The notes under the pieces: generated by a model | What the model saw: the letters and a program-made list of their open reading frames with translations, nothing else | Told to the model about the DNA's origin: nothing | Databases searched by the model: none | In this document: positions 7,570 to 14,662 of the stretch, piece after piece | Layout of the letters: each line of letters begins with the position of its first letter | Position numbering within the stretch: the first letter of the stretch is position 1 | Position numbers and translations under genes: made by a program | Assembly (NCBI GenBank): GCA_016291475.1 | Contig: JAEEXJ010000072.1 | Location: 1-16,490 of the forward strand | Direction: 5' to 3' | Source: Lachnospiraceae bacterium | Lineage (GTDB): Bacteria > Bacillota_A > Clostridia > Lachnospirales > Lachnospiraceae | Length of the DNA stretch: 16,490 bases

Positions 7570-8646
7570 ATGGAAGATAAGAAGATCTGGAAAAAATTTC
7601 TGATACAGGAACTGAGTATAACGGCACTGCTTATGATAGCTGTGGCCGGTATTATTGCGTATGTGGATCCCTTTTTTCATTACCATGCACCCATAGAGGG
7701 ATTTTCCTACATCATGGATAATGAGAGATATCAGAACGACGGTATTACCAGGAATTTCGAATATGATGCACTTATAACCGGAACCTCCGTATCCGAGAAT
7801 TTCCGTTCAACACTTGTTGATGAACTGTTCGGGGTACACAGTGTAAAAGCAACATATGCCGGAGGGTATTTTAAAGAGATCGGTGACGGTGAAAGAAGAG
7901 CTCTCGAATATAACGACAATATCAAAATGGTCATTCGAAGCATGGATATGTACTTTGCCATGACGGATGTAGATTACAGAAATCCTCAGGCTGCGGATCC
8001 CGCATTTTTGTACGATAACAATATCATTAACGACGAGGCATATCTGTACAATGCGGATGTATTGTTCGAGTATGTAAACGGCGGGATCGGAAGAACCTTG
8101 GAAGGAGTTCCTTCTGATAATTTCGATACATATATGAGATTTGCGGAAGACAGACCCCTTGGTGCGGCTTATGTACTTCCTTATGTGAATTTCGGAGAGC
8201 CTTCAGACGAAGAGATACATATGACGGAAGAGGAGCGTGATATGCTCACTGCTAATGTAAGAGCTAATCTTACGGCAAATATTGCGTCTTATCCCGATGT
8301 GCAGTTTTATTATTTCTTCCCTCCTTATTGCATAGCCGACTGGTACACCAACCACTATGTTAAGGGAGATATTCCCGCGGTCATCGAAGAGATGGAACTG
8401 ATAACGGAAGAGCTTCTTAAATACGACAACGTGCGCGTATTCTGTTTCTATGACGGTACCGATGTGATAACAAACCTTGATAATTATTCGGATCTTCAGC
8501 ACTACAGCGGTGAAGTATCCGACAGTATCCTGCTCAGTATGGCTCGCGGAGAGCACGAGCTGACAAAGGAAAATTACATAGAATATTTTGACTCGATAGA
8601 AGAATTTTATATGAATTATGATTATTCGCAGATAAATGTTCCGTGA
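7570..8646 (+). CDS. Membrane-anchored SGNH-hydrolase-like partner of the MBOAT protein
   Basis: 358 aa: a short basic N-terminus, one membrane helix (about 15-32), then an extracellular domain. GTSVSENF (71-78) fits the SGNH block I, with Ser73 as candidate nucleophile, and YSDLQHYS (306-313) supplies a D-x-x-H (Asp308, His311) near the C-terminus. This Ser...Asp-x-x-His order is the pattern of DltD/AlgJ/AlgX-type proteins that finish acyl transfer onto a polymer after the MBOAT enzyme. Overall similarity to any one named family is low. The gene starts 14 nt after the MBOAT stop with CGGAG as ribosome site, so the two are co-transcribed. The kinase gene follows after 29 nt. Role as acyl relay or acyl-polymer esterase is inferred. 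Confidence 0.72.
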   Translation: MEDKKIWKKFLIQELSITALLMIAVAGIIAYVDPFFHYHAPIEGFSYIMDNERYQNDGITRNFEYDALITGTSVSENFRSTLVDELFGVHSVKATYAGGYFKEIGDGERRALEYNDNIKMVIRSMDMYFAMTDVDYRNPQAADPAFLYDNNIINDEAYLYNADVLFEYVNGGIGRTLEGVPSDNFDTYMRFAEDRPLGAAYVLPYVNFGEPSDEEIHMTEEERDMLTANVRANLTANIASYPDVQFYYFFPPYCIADWYTNHYVKGDIPAVIEEMELITEELLKYDNVRVFCFYDGTDVITNLDNYSDLQHYSGEVSDSILLSMARGEHELTKENYIEYFDSIEEFYMNYDYSQINVP

Positions 8647-8665
8647 TATGTTTTTTGGGGGTATT

Positions 8666-8672
8666 GGAGGGG
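8666..8672 (+). promoter_or_regulatory. Shine-Dalgarno that sets the kinase start
   Basis: GGAGGGG lies 3 nt before ATG 8676. A GTG at 8643 opens the same frame eleven codons earlier but overlaps the preceding stop and lacks a purine-rich site, so 8676 is the chosen start; the N-terminus MPKKKRLRLDERYV also looks like a natural cytoplasmic lead-in to the first helix. Confidence 0.7.
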
Positions 8673-8675
8673 AAT

Positions 8676-10946
8676 ATGCCGAAAAAAAAGAGGCTCCGTC
8701 TCGATGAGAGATATGTTACCGTTAATCTGACCCTGACTATTCTGATCTATTCCGTAGTTGTTCCTTTTTGCATATACCTGTGCGTGGATAATTTTATCCG
8801 TAAAGATTATCTCGTAGCGTACTATGCACTCTTTTGTGCGGTCTTCACCGCTATAGCCACCATTTGCTTTGCCATATGTAAATTCGGCAGGAAAAAGCGT
8901 CTTTGGCTCATGCATCTTGCCATTCATATCCAGTGCTTTGTGTACTGGATCACTTTTACATTCTTTCTGTATACCGGAGGAACGGAAGGAACAAGTATTT
9001 TCCTGATATTTGTTGCGGTACCTGTCGTTTATTATTTCTTCAACCTATTCTACGGTGCATATTTTACCACGGTCTTTTTCATCATAATGACAGTATATAT
9101 GCATTCCCCTTTGCGTGAGATCGGATACAGATTTCCCGATTCCTATTACTCAAGACTTCCGATGATGTATCTGGCTATTGTGATAATGTGCGCCATTGCA
9201 CAGTATGAGATCATCAAAGCAAGGATCAAGCAGGACGATGCACTCGAAGAGGCAAAGCGTGCCAGTGAAGCCAAGACGGATTTCCTGGCAAATACCAGCC
9301 ATGAGATCAGAACTCCCATCAATGCCGTGCTTGGAATGAATGAAATGATCCTCAGGGAGACCGCAAAAGCCGAGAGACTGAATGATAAAGATGCCGCAGG
9401 CTTCAGGGAAGCTTTCAAAAAGATCAAGACATATTCCGAAAATGTTGATTCCGCCGGAAGTAATCTGCTGTCCATCATCAATGATATCCTCGATTTTACC
9501 AAGATCGAAGAAGGCAAGATCGATATCATCGAAGTCAGGTATCAGCTGAGTTCACTCCTCAATGATGTCAGTAACATGATCTATTTCAAGGCTAAGGAAA
9601 AGGGCCTTGAGTTCGAGACGGATATAGACAAGAGTCTGCCCGACGATCTGTACGGAGATGTTGTAAGGGTAAGGCAGATCATGATAAATATTCTCACCAA
9701 TGCCGTCAAATATACCGATAAGGGAAAGGTGCTTCTTAAGATGTATGGAAGTAAGACGGGCAAGGTTCTTGACGGTAAAGAAGTTACCGATCTGGTAATT
9801 GAAGTATCTGATACTGGCATAGGGATCAGCGAAGAAAACATGAGTAAGCTGTTCGGAAAGTTCGAGCGCTTTGACCTGGAGAAAAACAGTACCAAGGAAG
9901 GTACCGGATTGGGACTTGCAATTACCAAGATGCTGGTTGATATGATGGACGGAGATATTGCGGTAAGCAGCAAATACGGAGTGGGCTCGACCTTTATCGT
10001 AACTATACCTCAGATCGTCATGTCCGATGAGCCGGTCGGTAATTTCAAAGAAAAATTTGAAAAGAGTTTCGGAAACAAACCGGATTATCATGAGAGCTTC
10101 AGGGCTCCCTCCGCAAAGATCCTTATCGTGGACGATACAAGGATGAATCTGATAGTTGCCACAGAATTTCTGAGGGATACCGAGATCGGTATTGATACTG
10201 CAGCAGGAGGCGGGGAAGCGGTTGAACTGGCACTGCGGAATAAATATGACGTGATACTGATGGACCAGAGAATGCCTGAGATGGACGGTGCTGAAGCTCT
10301 TGCAAATATCAAGGCACATAAGGAAGGTCCGAATATCGACACACCTGTCATATGCCTGACTGCGGATGCCGTTGTGGGTGCAAGGGAACGTTATCTGGCA
10401 AAGGGATTCAATGATTATCTGACCAAGCCGATAGACAGCACATCTCTTGAAGCAATGCTCAAAAAGTACCTGCCGGAGAGTAAGGTTGTTGTCACTTACG
10501 GCGGAGAAGAGATAAAAAGGGAGGTTCCTGAAAATGATGATCTTGCAGATCTGAAAGCTGCGGGTATCAATACGGAAAAAGGTATCGCAAATTGCGGCGG
10601 TGAAAAAAACTTCTACAGGGAAATGCTCGCAGAGTATGTATCCGGGGCTTCAGGTAAAAAAGAAAAAATGGCGGATTATCTGTCGAAAGATAACCTGAAA
10701 GAATACGCAGTTTTAGTCCATTCCATCAAAAGCACCTCGGCGACCATCGGGGCAATGTCTGTTTCCTCAAAGGCACTTCTTCTGGAAAAAGCTGCAAATG
10801 AAGGAGATAAGGAGTATATCTCGGTAGATCATCCCGGGTTTATCAAAGAATATGACAGGATCCTTGAGGTGATCGGGAATGTGGTACCTCAAAGTGAGAT
10901 TCACGAGACAGATGATGAGATAATGGAGTTTGAACCTGAAAGATGA
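8676..10946 (+). CDS. Hybrid sensor histidine kinase (6TM-HisKA-HATPase-REC-Hpt)
   Basis: 756 aa from ATG 8676. About six membrane helices (18-178) form the input domain with little extracellular mass, suggesting a membrane-embedded or membrane-state signal. A helical linker leads to the H-box FLANTSHEIRTP (203-214, His209). About 20 extra residues sit between the two DHp helices (about 228-258). The ATP-binding domain has the N-box (Asn342), DTGIGI (379-384, G1) and GTGLGLAI (409-416, G2). The receiver has the acidic pair VDD (485-487), phospho-acceptor Asp530 in LMDQRMPEMDG and Lys584. A C-terminal Hpt domain carries His682 in VHSIKSTSATIGA. All relay residues are present, so a full His-Asp-His relay can run inside one protein; the final response regulator is not in the window. 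Its stop overlaps the next gene's ATG (ATGA), implying coupled translation. Confidence 0.93.
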   Translation: MPKKKRLRLDERYVTVNLTLTILIYSVVVPFCIYLCVDNFIRKDYLVAYYALFCAVFTAIATICFAICKFGRKKRLWLMHLAIHIQCFVYWITFTFFLYTGGTEGTSIFLIFVAVPVVYYFFNLFYGAYFTTVFFIIMTVYMHSPLREIGYRFPDSYYSRLPMMYLAIVIMCAIAQYEIIKARIKQDDALEEAKRASEAKTDFLANTSHEIRTPINAVLGMNEMILRETAKAERLNDKDAAGFREAFKKIKTYSENVDSAGSNLLSIINDILDFTKIEEGKIDIIEVRYQLSSLLNDVSNMIYFKAKEKGLEFETDIDKSLPDDLYGDVVRVRQIMINILTNAVKYTDKGKVLLKMYGSKTGKVLDGKEVTDLVIEVSDTGIGISEENMSKLFGKFERFDLEKNSTKEGTGLGLAITKMLVDMMDGDIAVSSKYGVGSTFIVTIPQIVMSDEPVGNFKEKFEKSFGNKPDYHESFRAPSAKILIVDDTRMNLIVATEFLRDTEIGIDTAAGGGEAVELALRNKYDVILMDQRMPEMDGAEALANIKAHKEGPNIDTPVICLTADAVVGARERYLAKGFNDYLTKPIDSTSLEAMLKKYLPESKVVVTYGGEEIKREVPENDDLADLKAAGINTEKGIANCGGEKNFYREMLAEYVSGASGKKEKMADYLSKDNLKEYAVLVHSIKSTSATIGAMSVSSKALLLEKAANEGDKEYISVDHPGFIKEYDRILEVIGNVVPQSEIHETDDEIMEFEPER

Positions 10947-11890
10947 CATATAAGATAATCAAAAACGAAATAGCGGAAATCTATGCCGATGCGGTTGTAA
11001 GATATGCGGGAACCGGCTCTTCAGAGATAGCTTATGTACTTTCGGATGAACCGGGATCCAGATATATTTTTACGGCGGATGATAAATGGGCATTCGACGT
11101 ATTGATGAACGAATGTATTAAAACCGCAGCCCAATTGGGACTGTATAGCATTATGATCCCCGTGCCGGATGAGGTTTCCGTATCGGATGCGGTATCCCTT
11201 GCGGGTGAATCTTTGCCGGACCGGGATCTGTTGGTTATTTTGGCGGCGTCAGAAGATCATGAAACGGATCTGCCCGAAGAAATCTCATCAGGAATCGATG
11301 AATATCTGATGAGTAAGCTGGACAGCTTCGAGCATATGAACTTTTCTCTGAAGGATGAAGAGTGCTCCGATGAGAAACCGGTATACGAAGAACCGGTCAG
11401 GAAAAGAGCTTTCAAGGCGTTTCGTGCTTCCGAACCCTGTGAATCGGCTGCAAGATATGATAAGCCGGACGATACTTTAATGGGGTGTGCCCCTATGGCT
11501 GCAATGGCTGTGGCGGCCGGAATGTCTCTTGATGAAAGAGTAAAACACATTTCTGATACATGGCAGGAGATGCTTTTTAGTATCATCGATGAAAAAGGAT
11601 ATACTGATGCGGAAGTATATAAAAAGGCTAATGTGGACAGAAAACTCTTCTCCAAGATAAGATCCAATCCCTCATATCAGCCCAAGAAGATAACTGCTGT
11701 GGCATTTGCGCTGGCGCTGGAACTTAATCCCGATGAATCCAGAGATTTTATCGGAAGAGCGGGATATGCTTTTTCCGAAAGCAGTGTCTTTGATCTTATC
11801 ATTATGTATTTCATAGAAAATAAAGTGTTTGATATATATCAGATAAACCTTGCTCTGTTTGAACACGATCAGCCTACCATAGGCGGCTGA
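10943..11890 (+). CDS. Degenerate macro-domain-like protein with conserved C-terminal HTH-like helical domain
   Basis: 315 aa. The first about 125 residues open like a macro domain (YKIIKNEIAEIYADAVV at 3-19; compare the IxxDITxxxVDAIVNAAN start of ADP-ribose-binding macro domains) and keep a later block resembling the macro core (CIKTAAQLGLYSIMIPV, 58-74; LLVILAA, 96-102). The NAAN, glycine-rich and HTVGP-like ligand loops are missing, so binding of ADP-ribose is doubtful. An acidic, probably disordered linker (about 103-195) follows. The C-terminal domain (about 200-313), with DAEVYKKANVDRKLFSKIRS (222-241), looks like the all-helical, XRE/HTH-like domain that I recall attached to intact macro domains in Firmicutes. 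Its ATG overlaps the kinase stop by 4 bp; a vWA gene lies downstream, a partnership also seen with intact macro homologues. Function is not known; DNA or protein binding under kinase control is conjecture. Confidence 0.7.
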   Translation: MTYKIIKNEIAEIYADAVVRYAGTGSSEIAYVLSDEPGSRYIFTADDKWAFDVLMNECIKTAAQLGLYSIMIPVPDEVSVSDAVSLAGESLPDRDLLVILAASEDHETDLPEEISSGIDEYLMSKLDSFEHMNFSLKDEECSDEKPVYEEPVRKRAFKAFRASEPCESAARYDKPDDTLMGCAPMAAMAVAAGMSLDERVKHISDTWQEMLFSIIDEKGYTDAEVYKKANVDRKLFSKIRSNPSYQPKKITAVAFALALELNPDESRDFIGRAGYAFSESSVFDLIIMYFIENKVFDIYQINLALFEHDQPTIGG

Positions 11891-11895
11891 TAAAT

Positions 11896-11920
11896 GTCGC
11901 TTCACAGGCGACCTTTTAAC
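11896..11920 (+). terminator. Weak candidate terminator after the macro-like gene
   Basis: GTCGC (11896-11900) pairs with GCGAC (11908-11912) around a 7-nt loop, followed by CTTTTAA. The stem is only 5 bp and the T run is short, so it may attenuate transcription before the vWA gene without fully stopping it. Confidence 0.3.
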
Positions 11921-11996
11921 CTCTGTTATCCCATATATTTATCTCAGAAAAGAAAACACCGGATGACCGGAAACTTAAGAAAGAGAGGTAAATGAT

Positions 11997-12665
11997 ATGA
12001 AGAAGGGATTAACAGAGGTTGTTTTTATACTGGACAGAAGCGGATCCATGAGAGGGCTTGAAGCCGAAACCATAGGCGGATATAACTCCATGCTCGAAAA
12101 GCAGCAGAAGGAAGAAGGGGATGCGGTCATTTCCACTATCCTGTTCGACGGAATCAGCGAGATACTTCATGACAGGGCAGATCTTAAGAAGATGGAGCCC
12201 ATCACCGATAAGGATTATTACGTCAGGGGAAACACCGCACTTCTAGATGCTCTCGGTTCAACCATTCACCGGATCGGAAAGATTCAGAAAGCACTTCCCG
12301 AAGACGAAAAGCCGGAGAAGACTCTCTTTATCATCACTACCGATGGCATGGAGAACGCCAGCAGAGAGTATTCTTTTGACAAGGTTAAAAAGATGGTTGA
12401 AAAGAAAAAGGCTAAGCATGGCTGGGAATTCATATTCCTCGGAGCCAATATCGATGCCATTGAAGTAGCCGGAAGATTTGGCGTAGAGGCCAGCAGAGCC
12501 GTAAACTTTAAATGTGATTCGGCAGGGACTAAGCTCAACTACGATGTGCTCTCCAAAGTAGTGGGATGCGCAAGGGCTTGCAAGAGTTCAGCGGATATGG
12601 GAGCCATGTTTACCGATTCGGATATGTTTGCGGAGATCAGGGAGGATTTCGAAGAAAGGGCATGA
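11997..12665 (+). CDS. vWA-domain protein with intact MIDAS (TerY-like)
   Basis: 222 aa, almost entirely a von Willebrand factor A domain; cytoplasmic, with no signal or membrane segment. The metal-ion adhesion site is complete: DRSGS (13-17; Asp13, Ser15, Ser17), Thr80 in RGNTALLDAL, and Asp116 in TTDGMEN. GWEFIFLGANIDAI (142-155) is a further strongly conserved strand of this bacterial subgroup. These small soluble vWA proteins bind partner proteins through Mg2+/Mn2+; relatives occur beside tellurium-resistance-type (Ter) genes and beside macro-domain genes. Here it follows the macro-like gene by 106 nt with a clear GAGAGG ribosome site 8 nt before ATG, so it is probably transcribed from upstream or from a weak local promoter. 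A docking role for the macro-like protein or the kinase is inferred from context only. Confidence 0.87.
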   Translation: MKKGLTEVVFILDRSGSMRGLEAETIGGYNSMLEKQQKEEGDAVISTILFDGISEILHDRADLKKMEPITDKDYYVRGNTALLDALGSTIHRIGKIQKALPEDEKPEKTLFIITTDGMENASREYSFDKVKKMVEKKKAKHGWEFIFLGANIDAIEVAGRFGVEASRAVNFKCDSAGTKLNYDVLSKVVGCARACKSSADMGAMFTDSDMFAEIREDFEERA

Positions 12666-12677
12666 ACTTTAGTGGTA

Positions 12678-12706
12678 TGGACGTAAATCTGTGTTGATAG
12701 TATAAT
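12678..12706 (+). promoter_or_regulatory. Promoter of the PIN-like/acyP/CmpB operon
   Basis: -35 TGGACG (4 of 6, 12678-12683), 17-nt spacer, -10 TATAAT (6 of 6, 12701-12706). The predicted start of transcription near 12713 gives a leader of about 34 nt to the TTG start at 12747. Confidence 0.6.
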
Positions 12707-12730
12707 CGCTGTATGAGGGAAAATAATATG

Positions 12731-12737
12731 AGGGGAG
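12731..12737 (+). promoter_or_regulatory. Shine-Dalgarno supporting a TTG start
   Basis: AGGGGAG lies 9 nt before TTG 12747, the first codon of the PIN-like protein. The ATG at 12728 is in another frame, and no in-frame ATG lies before the conserved LIDYEN motif, so the TTG is the credible start. Confidence 0.6.
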
Positions 12738-12746
12738 ATCTTTGTT

Positions 12747-13391
12747 TTGGAAACGTACTATCTTATCGATTATGAGAACATCAAACTTGCCGGAGTAAAA
12801 CTGACTTACTCCGGCATTCCCAAGAATTCTAATGTCATTTTCTTCCTTACCACCAGGGATAAACTGACGGATTCGGACAAGCCTAAGAGAAAGGATATCA
12901 ATTGCCAGATATTTGATAACATCCCTGAAGGCATGGAATCTGTAGACAAGTACATATCCGCATATATGGGATATCTTGCCGGAGTTTATGAAAAGGATAC
13001 TCTTAAGGTCTGCATCGTCAGCAGGAACAAGGGATATGATAATATCATTGCCTTTATGAGCGACCTTGTAAGTGCGGAGAGAAGAGAACAGGTCGGTGCT
13101 TCCGCTCCGAAAAAGAAAACCGCTGTTCTTTCGAAAACATCCGCAAATACCGGTGATGGCAAGTTGTCAAAGTGCTTGCTGGAGGCTGAAGAAGCATTGT
13201 ATGAATATGGCGGAGGAATCCCCAGGCAGGATTTTGATATTGTCCTGGATATGGTGAAATCTTCACTATCAGGCGGTAATAAGAATAAGGTATTGTCGGA
13301 TATCAAAGATAAGTTATATAGAAGATTTCCGTACATCGGAGAATTCTATTATGAAGTTGTAACTCCTTCAGTAGAAGATTATTTTGCATGA
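12747..13391 (+). CDS. PIN/NYN-like domain protein
   Basis: 214 aa starting at TTG. Residues 3-110 have the layout of a PIN-like nuclease domain: YYLIDYENI (4-12, Asp8), SVDKYISAYMGYLAG (65-79, Asp67), and VCIVSRNKGYDNII (88-101, Asp98). The usual S-x-D-x-G-[FY]-D motif has Asn94 in place of its first Asp, so metal binding may be altered. A basic, Ser/Thr/Lys-rich linker (120-140) joins a C-terminal helical domain (140-214; NKNKVLSDIKDKLYRRF at 178-194) that is commonly attached to such PIN-like domains and may bind nucleic acid. It is the first gene of an operon with acylphosphatase (ATGA overlap). An RNA-processing or RNA-sensing role is inferred; loss of catalytic activity is possible. Confidence 0.75.
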   Translation: METYYLIDYENIKLAGVKLTYSGIPKNSNVIFFLTTRDKLTDSDKPKRKDINCQIFDNIPEGMESVDKYISAYMGYLAGVYEKDTLKVCIVSRNKGYDNIIAFMSDLVSAERREQVGASAPKKKTAVLSKTSANTGDGKLSKCLLEAEEALYEYGGGIPRQDFDIVLDMVKSSLSGGNKNKVLSDIKDKLYRRFPYIGEFYYEVVTPSVEDYFA

Positions 13392-13654
13392 TCAGATATC
13401 ATTTCAGATTCATAGGGCGCGTTCAGGGTGTCGGTTTCAGATGGACCGCGACCAGAGCGGCAGATATGCTCGGGCTTACGGGCTGGGTATATAATGCCTG
13501 GGACGGTTCTGTTGAAATGGAAGTCCAGGGGGATGAGGAAAGCATTAAAGAAATGCTTAAAGCCATCGATCGTGGAAGATTCATTCAGATAGATGAGATC
13601 GAGAAAAAAGAGATCCCGATAGTTGAGGACGAGCGATATTTTGACGTGAAGTAA
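13388..13654 (+). CDS. acyP: Acylphosphatase
   Basis: 88 aa, the standard length. The signature GRVQGVGFRWTA (10-21) provides the phosphate-binding loop with Arg18, and GWVYNAWDGSVEMEVQG (32-48) provides catalytic Asn36 and the second family pattern. The enzyme hydrolyses acyl phosphates such as acetyl phosphate or 1,3-bisphosphoglycerate in the cytoplasm. Its start overlaps the PIN-like stop (ATGA), and its own stop overlaps the next start (TAATG), so the three genes are translated in a coupled way. All key residues are present; the call is firm. Confidence 0.95.
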   Translation: MIRYHFRFIGRVQGVGFRWTATRAADMLGLTGWVYNAWDGSVEMEVQGDEESIKEMLKAIDRGRFIQIDEIEKKEIPIVEDERYFDVK

Positions 13655-14160
13655 TGGCAGAGAAGGATTATCTGAACGTAACCAAATACATGTTGATGTT
13701 TCTGCTGGCTTCGTTTATCGGATGGCTGTATGAAGTCATCTGCGTGTACGTGGTGTTTGGAACGTATTATGACAGGGGCGTGTTACATATTCCCTGTTGC
13801 CCGATCTACGGTTTCGGTATGGTGATCCTGTATTTCCTGTTTCGGAAGATCAGGAATCCGATTCTGATATTTATCGGAAGTGTGATCATTACAACTACGG
13901 TCGAATATTTGACAGCGATAGTTTTGGAATACAGATTCCACAGGATATTATGGACTTACAGGGGTTGGCCGTTGAATTTCCAAGGCAGGATATCTGCTGT
14001 AAGCAGCTGCCTGTTCGGAATTATGGCACTACTGTTCATGAAGTTTATAGTGCCTGTTATAGACAGGATTTGCGGGTCGAAGGCAAAAAAAGCCGTATCT
14101 GTGGGCATTATTCTCCTTTTCCTGTGGATTATCGCGTGGGAAGTGCATTTCATCACATAA
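13654..14160 (+). CDS. Putative ABC-transporter type IV membrane protein (PF06541, CmpB-like)
   Basis: 168 aa with about four to five membrane helices. It shows the pattern of the PF06541 family: FIGWLYEVICVYVVFGTYYDRG (21-42), IPCCPIYGFG (46-55), and VEYLTAIVLEYRFHRILWTY (83-102) followed by PLNFQGRIS (106-114). The family is widespread in Firmicutes and is labelled putative ABC permease, but no ATPase or binding protein lies nearby, so transport is unproven. The usual N-R-G of the first motif is D-R-G here. The start ATG shares one base with the acyP stop codon, making it the third gene of a coupled operon. Confidence 0.85.
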   Translation: MAEKDYLNVTKYMLMFLLASFIGWLYEVICVYVVFGTYYDRGVLHIPCCPIYGFGMVILYFLFRKIRNPILIFIGSVIITTTVEYLTAIVLEYRFHRILWTYRGWPLNFQGRISAVSSCLFGIMALLFMKFIVPVIDRICGSKAKKAVSVGIILLFLWIIAWEVHFIT

Positions 14161-14165
14161 TATGA

Positions 14166-14194
14166 TTGTTATGTGCGGAGTAAAAGAGTAAAAT
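14166..14194 (+). promoter_or_regulatory. Promoter of the small membrane protein gene
   Basis: -35 TTGTTA (4 of 6, 14166-14171), 17-nt spacer, -10 TAAAAT (5 of 6, 14189-14194). Transcription would start near 14201, just ahead of the ribosome site at 14217-14222. Confidence 0.45.
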
Positions 14195-14233
14195 ATGTGT
14201 TGACTTTAATTGTTCGAAGGGGTTGGAACAAGT

Positions 14234-14554
14234 ATGGTAGTCGCATTTATTATTTGGACAATTGTCGCGCTCATGTTTGTCGGTATCGGACTGTGGGCGT
14301 GGTTTTCTAAGACTGAAGTGGGATTTTTTGCCGGAGTAAAGGCGCCTCAGGTAAAAGATCCGATCAAGTACAATCATCAGGTTGCTTTACTGTGGTTTGT
14401 ATATGCGTTTATCTATGAAGTATTGGGAATTCCATTCCTGTTCTTTAAGCAAAATTCCGCCATGTTCATTGTCACCTTACTTGGTGTGATGGCACTTACC
14501 ATCGGACTTCTGGTGGCATACACTTACATATCCGTTTCAAATCAGGAGAAATAA
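14234..14554 (+). CDS. Small membrane protein, about three helices, uncharacterised
   Basis: 106 aa from ATG 14234. Hydrophobic segments lie at about 3-23, 52-72 and 76-98. Between helices 1 and 2 is a conserved-looking loop, FFAGVKAPQVKDPIKYNHQVALLWF (about 35-59), which I recall in short uncharacterised Lachnospiraceae membrane proteins. The frame extends up to a TTG at 14210, but AAGGGG at 14217-14222 falls inside that extension and best serves ATG 14234 (11-nt spacing), so the shorter form is chosen. It has its own promoter and a strong terminator, so it is probably a single-gene transcript. No function can be assigned. Confidence 0.75.
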   Translation: MVVAFIIWTIVALMFVGIGLWAWFSKTEVGFFAGVKAPQVKDPIKYNHQVALLWFVYAFIYEVLGIPFLFFKQNSAMFIVTLLGVMALTIGLLVAYTYISVSNQEK

Positions 14555-14567
14555 ATCAAAAATTTAG

Positions 14568-14594
14568 GCGCTCTCTTCGGAGGGCGTTTTTTTT
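14568..14594 (+). terminator. Rho-independent terminator with UUCG tetraloop
   Basis: CGCTCTC (14569-14575) pairs with GAGGGCG (14580-14586) through one G-U pair, closed by the very stable C(UUCG)G loop (14576-14579), and is followed by eight T residues (14587-14594). It ends the small membrane protein transcript 14 nt after its stop codon. Confidence 0.92.
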
Positions 14595-14595
14595 G

Positions 14596-14624
14596 TTGAC
14601 AACTATTACGGTTACTGATATATA
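14596..14624 (+). promoter_or_regulatory. Strong promoter of the PadR operon
   Basis: -35 TTGACA (perfect, 14596-14601), 17-nt spacer, -10 TATATA (14619-14624) with a TGn extension (14616-14618). TATAAT at 14621-14626 would also fit but with 19-nt spacing. It begins just after the T run of the preceding terminator. Confidence 0.75.
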
Positions 14625-14644
14625 ATTATTACAGTAAACGTAAT
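14605..14644. promoter_or_regulatory. Candidate PadR operator (13-bp inverted repeat)
   Basis: Left arm ATTACGGTTACTG (14605-14617) and right arm CAGTAAACGTAAT (14632-14644) are reverse complements at 12 of 13 positions, separated by 14 nt that contain the -10 element. Each arm also contains two TTAC (or GTAA) blocks six bases apart. A repressor bound here would cover the promoter, so autoregulation by the PadR protein encoded 18 nt downstream is the natural reading. Confidence 0.65.
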
Positions 14645-14662
14645 AAATGCGAGGGGATAAAA

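Noticed and set aside
8643..8675. GTG start at 8643 for the kinase
   Set aside because: It overlaps the previous stop codon and has no purine-rich site, while ATG 8676 follows GGAGGGG directly.
9552..10319. 255-codon open frame on the minus strand
   Set aside because: It lies wholly within the kinase coding region, opposite the HATPase and REC domains, with no ribosome site and no recognisable domain; the kinase frame has all catalytic motifs.
12694..12706. TTGATA next to TATAAT as a promoter pair
   Set aside because: They are separated by one base only, so TTGATA cannot be the -35; TGGACG at 12678 has correct spacing.
14200..14228. TTGACT as a -35 box ahead of the small membrane protein
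   Set aside because: No -10-like sequence lies 16-18 nt downstream (the position reads TTGGAA), and the pair at 14166-14194 fits better.
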